11,058 nucleotides of DNA from Bacteroidaceae bacterium (GTDB lineage: Bacteria > Bacteroidota > Bacteroidia > Bacteroidales > Bacteroidaceae). Position 1 is the stretch's first letter. Every line of letters begins with the position of its first letter. Below the pieces are notes generated by a model. The model was not told the origin of the DNA. It saw nothing but the letters and a program-made list of their open reading frames with translations, and made no database searches. This document shows, in pieces, positions 7,231-11,058 of this stretch. The stretch lies in contig JABUUA010000051.1 in the NCBI GenBank assembly GCA_021443405.1, positions 1-11,058 of the forward strand, in the 5' to 3' direction. The position numbers and the translations under genes are program-made.

Positions 7231-7986
7231 TTACTTGCCTCGGTAATTGCGGAAGGCATTAAAGATACTGCGGCTCATTTTGGCCACTCCGTCCGCGCTA
7301 TTGAGGAAAGCCTCTTCGTTGGTGTTGTTGATATAGCCGAGTTCCACTAAGACGCTTGGCATTGTTGTGTTGCGGAGAACCAGGAATCCTGCCTGATACA
7401 CGCCTTTGTTCACGCGGCCGGCATGGCTCTTAAATTGCGATTGAATAAGTTTTGCGAGGTTGACGCTCTGCCTCATGTAGTTGTCTTGCATAAGCTCGAA
7501 GATGATGTAGCTCTCACTTGACTTGGGGTCGAAGCCTTCGTACTTCTCTTCATAATTGCTCTCCAGTGTGATGACGCTGTTTTCTCTCTTCGCAACCGCA
7601 AGGTTGTCTGCGGCGCGATGCATACCTAACGTATAGGTCTCCGTGCCATGAACCGAGGTGCCCTTCTGCCCAGCCGCGGTGCTATTGGTGTGGATGCTGA
7701 TGAAAAGGTCTGCTTTCTTTTGATTGGCGATGCGGGCACGTTCGTCCAATTCCACAAATTTATCTGTTGAGCGAGTATATATTACGTTCACATCATTGTA
7801 GTGGTTCTTTATGAGCTGACCTAAAGCAAGCGCGACCTTCAGATTGATATCTTTCTCCTTAGATACGCGGCCCAATGCGCCGACGTCACGGCCGCCGTGT
7901 CCAGGGTCGATAACGACTGTGTAGGCGAATGCGTTATTGCTTAAAGTCAGACAAATAACGAATAATATATAGCATACTTTTCTCAT
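7231..7986 (-). CDS. N-acetylmuramoyl-L-alanine amidase (Amidase_3)
   Basis: Periplasmic zinc enzyme that cleaves the amide bond between N-acetylmuramic acid and the peptide stem, typically during septal peptidoglycan splitting. The 251-residue product has a Sec signal peptide (1-21, cleavage after AFA) and then one Amidase_3 domain filling the rest: IDPGHGG (His30, Zn ligand), KEKDINL (Glu44, Zn ligand), FISIHTNS (His99, Zn ligand) and VLVELGYINN (Glu215, catalytic). There is no AMIN domain, LysM or SPOR domain, so septal targeting would need partners. An insert at about 125-165, between the Zn His and the catalytic Glu, is in the place where AmiC-type enzymes carry an autoinhibitory helix. 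It is first in a minus-strand cluster and is followed 19 bp later by the MCE gene. Confidence 0.94.
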   Translation of the reverse strand: MRKVCYILFVICLTLSNNAFAYTVVIDPGHGGRDVGALGRVSKEKDINLKVALALGQLIKNHYNDVNVIYTRSTDKFVELDERARIANQKKADLFISIHTNSTAAGQKGTSVHGTETYTLGMHRAADNLAVAKRENSVITLESNYEEKYEGFDPKSSESYIIFELMQDNYMRQSVNLAKLIQSQFKSHAGRVNKGVYQAGFLVLRNTTMPSVLVELGYINNTNEEAFLNSADGVAKMSRSIFNAFRNYRGK

Positions 7987-8002
7987 GCGCGCATAATTTT
8001 TG

Positions 8003-8034
8003 CAAAATTACTAAAAAGATGTGAAACGTCCAAG
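8003..8034 (-). promoter_or_regulatory. Promoter ahead of the amidase-MCE-dnaA cluster
   Basis: On the minus strand, TAATTTTG (8010-8003) matches the Bacteroidetes -7 consensus TAnnTTTG exactly. CTTG (8034-8031) lies 20 bp upstream and differs at one base from the -33 TTTG. The spacing is within the usual range. The inferred start is near 7996, giving a very short leader before the amidase ATG at 7986. The box lies just downstream of the terminator of the preceding receptor gene, which supports a new transcription unit starting here. Confidence 0.6.
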
Positions 8035-8045
8035 GATTGCTGTGT

Positions 8046-8080
8046 TAAAAATAAGGGGTTTGTCTGCTTGACAAACCCCT
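8046..8080 (-). terminator. Rho-independent terminator of the BtuB-type receptor gene
   Basis: A perfect inverted repeat, GGGGTTTGTC (8055-8064) and GACAAACCCC (8070-8079), extended to 11 bp by A8054-T8080, closes on a 5-base loop. Read on the minus strand, the hairpin is followed by TTATTTTT, giving a classic intrinsic terminator 6 bp after the receptor stop codon. On the plus strand no T-run follows, so it should act in one direction only, isolating the receptor from the amidase promoter. Confidence 0.9.
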
Positions 8081-8086
8081 GTTGAA

Positions 8087-10153
8087 CTATTGATGACGGT
8101 CTTTCTTCGCTAAATTCAGATGGAAACGTGCGCCCGTCATGACCCACACGCCGGGTTGTGGGATGTTGCCAATATCGCAGTATTTGCGATTGGTGAGGTT
8201 GGTGAGGGCGACATAAATCTGGACGAGTGGGGACGACCATTGTATTTTCGCGTCGATGTGGCAATAAGGTTTGTAGGGGCGAAGTCGGTTGGTCGGCACA
8301 AGACCGTCGTATTCTTGATAACTGCCCATGCGCTTCTGGTGGCGCAGACTCCAGTTGGCCGACAGCTGCTTCCATATAGTATGGCTGACGTTGCACACGA
8401 GTTTGTGGCGCAGATAATCGTCGGCGTACAGCGAAGTGAAGTATTGATAGGCACTTTCTCTGCTTTGGTGGAGATAGGTGTAACTGATTCCCACGTGTTT
8501 GAGGAAGATAGACCGCCGCACCAAGCGCTCGATGTCCAGTTGGATTTCTGCGTGCGCGCCAAGGTTGTTGAGGTTGAAATTGTCGGCATGCGCCACGTCG
8601 TCATAGGTCTGTTTGACGTAATCAATCATGTCGTTTCCGCGATTGTAGAAGAGGCGCACGGCGCTCGTCACCCCTTTGTGGCGATAAGATGTGCCCACCG
8701 ACAAGCTTCGGTTCGTCTCCGTTTTCAAGCGCGTGTTGCCCGAGATGTCCGGACTATTGTAGAAAAGGTCGGTGAACGATGGGAGGCGTAATCCTTTGTT
8801 GTAGGTTAGGTAAATCTTCCAGTCGTCGTGAGGCCGGTAGGCGATGTCGATGCCGGGATAGAGGCGGAACCGAGAACTGACTGCAGTGTTGAGGTTGGCC
8901 ATCAGCCCGCCGCTCAACGTCCATCGTTCCAAGAGGATGCTGTGCTCCAGATTGTAACTGACATTCGTCCGCGAAACTTGTTTGGTATATTGCTTTTCTG
9001 CACCGTGGGCCCACCGATAATCGGTGCTGTCCATAGGGTGACCCAGCGCGCTGGAAAGTAATGATTCGTTGCGAATCTCCGTTTTTATGGCCGTCTGTCC
9101 GCCCTTCCATCGGATGTCGCCTCCGAGCTGCAGACCATAGACGTCCGATTGATGACTGTTGTTAGGTATGCCCTTATGCCATTGGTAGTTATCGTAAGTA
9201 CGTACCCAATAAACTGACGGCTTGAAATGAAATTTATTTCGTGTTTCTGCGCCTATACTGACGATGTAGCGCTCGTTTTGTTCCCACTGGTCGTTGCTGG
9301 CGCCACTGTAAAACGTATTGGCGCCGTAGTCTTTGCGCGAAAAACCGAACTGCCAGTTCAGAGCGAGCGGTTCTGGCTGGTAAGCCCCTTGCAGGAACAG
9401 CGTTCCTTTTCGCCACGAATCGTTCAGAGTGCCGCCGTCGCTGCGTCCGCCTCCGCCGCTGAGATGGTTGGAAAACAGTTTTTGCGTCCACGAAAGGCGC
9501 CCGCTTGCCTGTGCAGTTCCGTGGCTGCCTCCTTCCGCTCCTAATTCCAGTGCGTTCCGATGGTCTTGTCGTGTGACAATGTTCACCGCGCCGCCGAAGG
9601 CTTGTCCTCCGTAGATGCGGCTGGCCGCGCCTTCCAACACCTCGATGCGTTCTATGTCTGAGATGGTTACGGGGAAATCACATGTGAGGTGACCTGTGTG
9701 CGGATTGTTGATGTTTATTCCGTTGAGCAAGATGGTCACCTGCTCGTATGTGCCTCCGCAAATGCTAATGTCCGTTTGTACACCAAAGCCACCGCGTTGC
9801 CGGACATCGACGCTCGTGACTAATTTCAATAGGTCGTTGACACTCTGTACTCCCGCTCGTTCGATGTCGGAGCGCGTGAGCACACTCACCATTCGTGCTG
9901 ACTGCAGCTGCGCCAGCGGAGCCATTGTGCCTGTGACCACCACGTCGGAGAGCTCTTGAGGCTCTTTGTTGTCGGTCTGGGTGTCTGCCATTGCTCGCGA
10001 TTCCGCAAGGACGGGTGTCACGGTGGCCAGTGTCGCAACGCTGAGCACGCCGATTTTTATCTCCCTTCCCATGCTGGCAAACGCACTGTAGCCTTTGTGG
10101 GCGTAGTGCTTCCAAACGAGTTGTTTGACTCCTTTTCTTTGTTTGTTGTTCAT
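8087..10153 (-). CDS. BtuB-type TonB-dependent outer-membrane receptor
   Basis: A 688-residue outer-membrane importer. An extended leader spans residues 1-50: a 30-residue basic and aromatic n-region (with WKHYAHKGYSAFASMG) before the hydrophobic core IGVLSVATLATV and the cleavage-like PVLA. DVVVTGT (70-76) is a TonB box. The plug at about 80-197 has SVNDLLKLVTSVDV, VTILLNGINI, ISDIERIEVLEG and GGAVNIVT, close in layout to the cobalamin receptor BtuB and to Bacteroidetes relatives. The barrel follows, including the NKGLRLPSFTDLFY segment typical of small-ligand receptors. It ends in a polar tail (AKKDRHQ) after the last strand rather than on Phe. There is no SusD partner and no carboxypeptidase-like domain. 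Cobalamin is only a possibility: no B12 riboswitch fits in the 121-bp upstream gap. It is monocistronic, between its own promoter-like box and a strong terminator, and its G+C looks higher than the genes to the left. Confidence 0.9.
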   Translation of the reverse strand: MNNKQRKGVKQLVWKHYAHKGYSAFASMGREIKIGVLSVATLATVTPVLAESRAMADTQTDNKEPQELSDVVVTGTMAPLAQLQSARMVSVLTRSDIERAGVQSVNDLLKLVTSVDVRQRGGFGVQTDISICGGTYEQVTILLNGININNPHTGHLTCDFPVTISDIERIEVLEGAASRIYGGQAFGGAVNIVTRQDHRNALELGAEGGSHGTAQASGRLSWTQKLFSNHLSGGGGRSDGGTLNDSWRKGTLFLQGAYQPEPLALNWQFGFSRKDYGANTFYSGASNDQWEQNERYIVSIGAETRNKFHFKPSVYWVRTYDNYQWHKGIPNNSHQSDVYGLQLGGDIRWKGGQTAIKTEIRNESLLSSALGHPMDSTDYRWAHGAEKQYTKQVSRTNVSYNLEHSILLERWTLSGGLMANLNTAVSSRFRLYPGIDIAYRPHDDWKIYLTYNKGLRLPSFTDLFYNSPDISGNTRLKTETNRSLSVGTSYRHKGVTSAVRLFYNRGNDMIDYVKQTYDDVAHADNFNLNNLGAHAEIQLDIERLVRRSIFLKHVGISYTYLHQSRESAYQYFTSLYADDYLRHKLVCNVSHTIWKQLSANWSLRHQKRMGSYQEYDGLVPTNRLRPYKPYCHIDAKIQWSSPLVQIYVALTNLTNRKYCDIGNIPQPGVWVMTGARFHLNLAKKDRHQ

Positions 10154-10198
10154 AAAAAATAATTAAAGTTAACGCAATATCGCGCTTCTTTTCGGCGG

Positions 10199-10206
10199 CA
10201 AAGATA
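10199..10206 (-). promoter_or_regulatory. Promoter-like -7 box ahead of the BtuB-type receptor
   Basis: On the minus strand, TATCTTTG matches the Bacteroidetes TAnnTTTG -7 consensus, about 46 bp before the receptor ATG. A clear -33 TTTG at the usual spacing is not visible. It sits in a 121-bp divergent intergenic region opposite the lyase promoter, so the two transcripts could influence one another. Confidence 0.5.
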
Positions 10207-10221
10207 CAAAATGTTGGCGGA

Positions 10222-10256
10222 TTTGTTGTGATAATCAGCAATAAATGTTAAATTTG
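10222..10256 (+). promoter_or_regulatory. Promoter-like boxes ahead of the PL11-type lyase
   Basis: TAAATTTG (10249-10256) matches the TAnnTTTG -7 consensus. TTTG at 10222-10225 (or the adjoining TTG at 10226-10228) lies 20-23 bp upstream, close to the expected -33 position. The inferred start near 10262 leaves a leader of roughly a dozen bases before the ATG at 10275. The box is about 43 bp from the divergent receptor -7 box. Confidence 0.45.
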
Positions 10257-10274
10257 CATTTCACAAACATACGG

Positions 10275-11058
10275 ATGAACATCATGAAAGCACTCGTCGC
10301 CACGGCCTATATATTATTATGGTGTAGTTTCACCGCCAGCGCGCAAACCGCGTATCGACTGGACAAAATGCGCATGGATCGCTTGGACCGCGGGGTCGTT
10401 GCTATGCGCGTGTCGGCCGATAGTGTGCTGATTTCCTGGCGCTATCTTCCCGGCGATCCGATGGACACCCGCTTTGAAGTCTATCGCGACGGGGTGAAGA
10501 TAGGGGAAACGGACAGCCGCCAAAGCACCACATGGACCGATGCTTTGCCCAAGCAACACCAGGCGGTTTATTCGGTTCGTCCGGTTTCGATGGACAAGCG
10601 GACCAATAAACTCGTCGGAAACTGGACGGTGGCGCCCCATGCGCCCGTGGGCTACATCGACCTTCCCTTGCAACGTCCGAACGATGAGCTCGATGTGAAT
10701 GGGTCGCGCGTAACGTATATCGCCAACGACGCGTCGGCGGCCGACCTGGACGGCGACGGGCAGTTGGAAATCATTCTGAAGTGGGACCCGTCCAATTCGA
10801 AAGATAATTCGCACTCGGGCGTTACGAACAACACCTACATCGATGCCTATAAACTGAACGGACAGCGCTTGTGGCGCATCGACCTCGGCCGCAACATTCG
10901 CTCCGGAGCTCACTACACCCAGTTCCTGGCATACGATTTCGATGGGGACGGATGTGCGGAAGTTGCGATGCGCACCTCCGATGGAACGAAGGATGCCCGC
11001 GGCAAAGTCATCGGCGATGCCAGCGCCGACTGGCGTGTGGGCATGGAGGTGAAGGGCG
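10275..11058 (+). CDS. Rhamnogalacturonan lyase-like secreted enzyme, PL11 family (3'-truncated by window)
   Basis: The first 261 codons of an open frame that runs off the window; no stop is reached. PL11 enzymes (YesW/YesX type) cleave the rhamnogalacturonan I backbone of pectin by beta-elimination. A signal peptide covers residues 1-23 (cleavage ASA|Q). MDRLDRGVVAM (34-44), LISWRYL (52-58) and FEVYRDG (67-73) mark the N-terminal beta/Fn3-like portion. The start of the beta-propeller has NDASAADLDGDG (151-162), LKWDPSNSKDNS (168-179), IDAYKLNGQRLWRIDLGRNI (189-208) and AYDFDGDG (219-226). The two DxDxDG loops are calcium-binding-like, as in the family. Catalytic residues lie beyond the window. 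It may start at Met1 or Met4 (10284); neither has a clear ribosome-binding site. It is transcribed divergently from the BtuB-type receptor. It implies a pectin-using lifestyle, although no SusC/SusD pair is visible beside it. Confidence 0.88.
   Translation, partial: MNIMKALVATAYILLWCSFTASAQTAYRLDKMRMDRLDRGVVAMRVSADSVLISWRYLPGDPMDTRFEVYRDGVKIGETDSRQSTTWTDALPKQHQAVYSVRPVSMDKRTNKLVGNWTVAPHAPVGYIDLPLQRPNDELDVNGSRVTYIANDASAADLDGDGQLEIILKWDPSNSKDNSHSGVTNNTYIDAYKLNGQRLWRIDLGRNIRSGAHYTQFLAYDFDGDGCAEVAMRTSDGTKDARGKVIGDASADWRVGMEVKG

Noticed and set aside
6654..7262. Plus-strand open frame (202 codons) opposite the MCE gene
   Set aside because: Antisense to a clear MCE-family gene; its composition is rich in His, Cys and Arg and resembles no family I know.
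8046..8080. Hairpin as a CRISPR-like or mobile-element repeat
   Set aside because: It is a single inverted repeat followed by a T-run just after a stop codon, which is fully explained as an intrinsic terminator.
8120..8791. Long plus-strand open frame (223 codons) opposite the BtuB-type receptor
   Set aside because: It lies fully antisense to a well-supported receptor gene, shows no recognisable domain, and is expected by chance in G+C-rich sequence.
10154..10274. Cobalamin riboswitch ahead of the BtuB-type receptor
   Set aside because: The intergenic space is too short for the full aptamer on either strand and no B12-box-like GCCACTG core is present.
10317..10913. Minus-strand open frame (198 codons) at the right end
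   Set aside because: It is the reverse-strand shadow of the lyase, which has a signal peptide and clear PL11-like motifs on the plus strand.
1..11058. Novel defence or mobile system
   Set aside because: Every sizeable coding region is accounted for by recognisable metabolic, envelope, replication or transport families; no transposase, integrase, toxin, reverse transcriptase or repeat array was seen.

Overview
The window looks like a chromosomal segment of an anaerobic member of Bacteroidales, most plausibly Prevotella-like. The reasons are: two TonB-dependent outer-membrane receptors; an OadG/OadA sodium-pump pair with the divergent motifs I associate with Bacteroidales; a single-MCE-domain (MlaD-type) protein directly behind an Amidase_3 peptidoglycan amidase; a rhamnogalacturonan-lyase-like enzyme typical of pectin degraders; no Shine-Dalgarno-rich starts; and promoter-like TAnnTTTG (-7 type) boxes ahead of the putative transcription-unit starts. 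Genus assignment is inference.

Layout, right to left, because almost everything is on the minus strand. (1) 10275-11058 (+): 5' part of a secreted family PL11-type rhamnogalacturonan lyase, cut by the window end. (2) 10154-10274: a 121-bp divergent intergenic region with one promoter-like box per direction. (3) 10153-8087 (-): BtuB-type TonB-dependent receptor with an unusually long signal-peptide n-region, closed by a strong intrinsic terminator at 8046-8080. (4) From a good promoter at about 8003-8034, five minus-strand genes packed with gaps of 6 to 22 bp: N-acetylmuramoyl-L-alanine amidase, MCE/MlaD protein, DnaA, a second TonB-dependent receptor, and FolB (dihydroneopterin aldolase). (5) From a separate promoter-like box at about 2181-2188: oadG then oadA, the gamma and alpha subunits of a sodium-translocating oxaloacetate decarboxylase. 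The membrane beta subunit would be expected just beyond position 1.

The most unusual aspect is the genomic setting of dnaA. It sits in the middle of an envelope-gene cluster with 6 or 7 bp on either side, has no visible DnaA-box cluster beside it, and carries a departure from the textbook DNA-binding signature in domain IV. I found no CRISPR array, transposase, tRNA, rRNA, defence cassette or secondary-metabolite cluster. No gene-free stretch exceeds about 120 bp. Base composition rises visibly to the right of about 8,000, where the BtuB-type receptor and lyase are richer in G+C than the genes on the left. Most of the window reads as ordinary core and accessory Bacteroidales genome.
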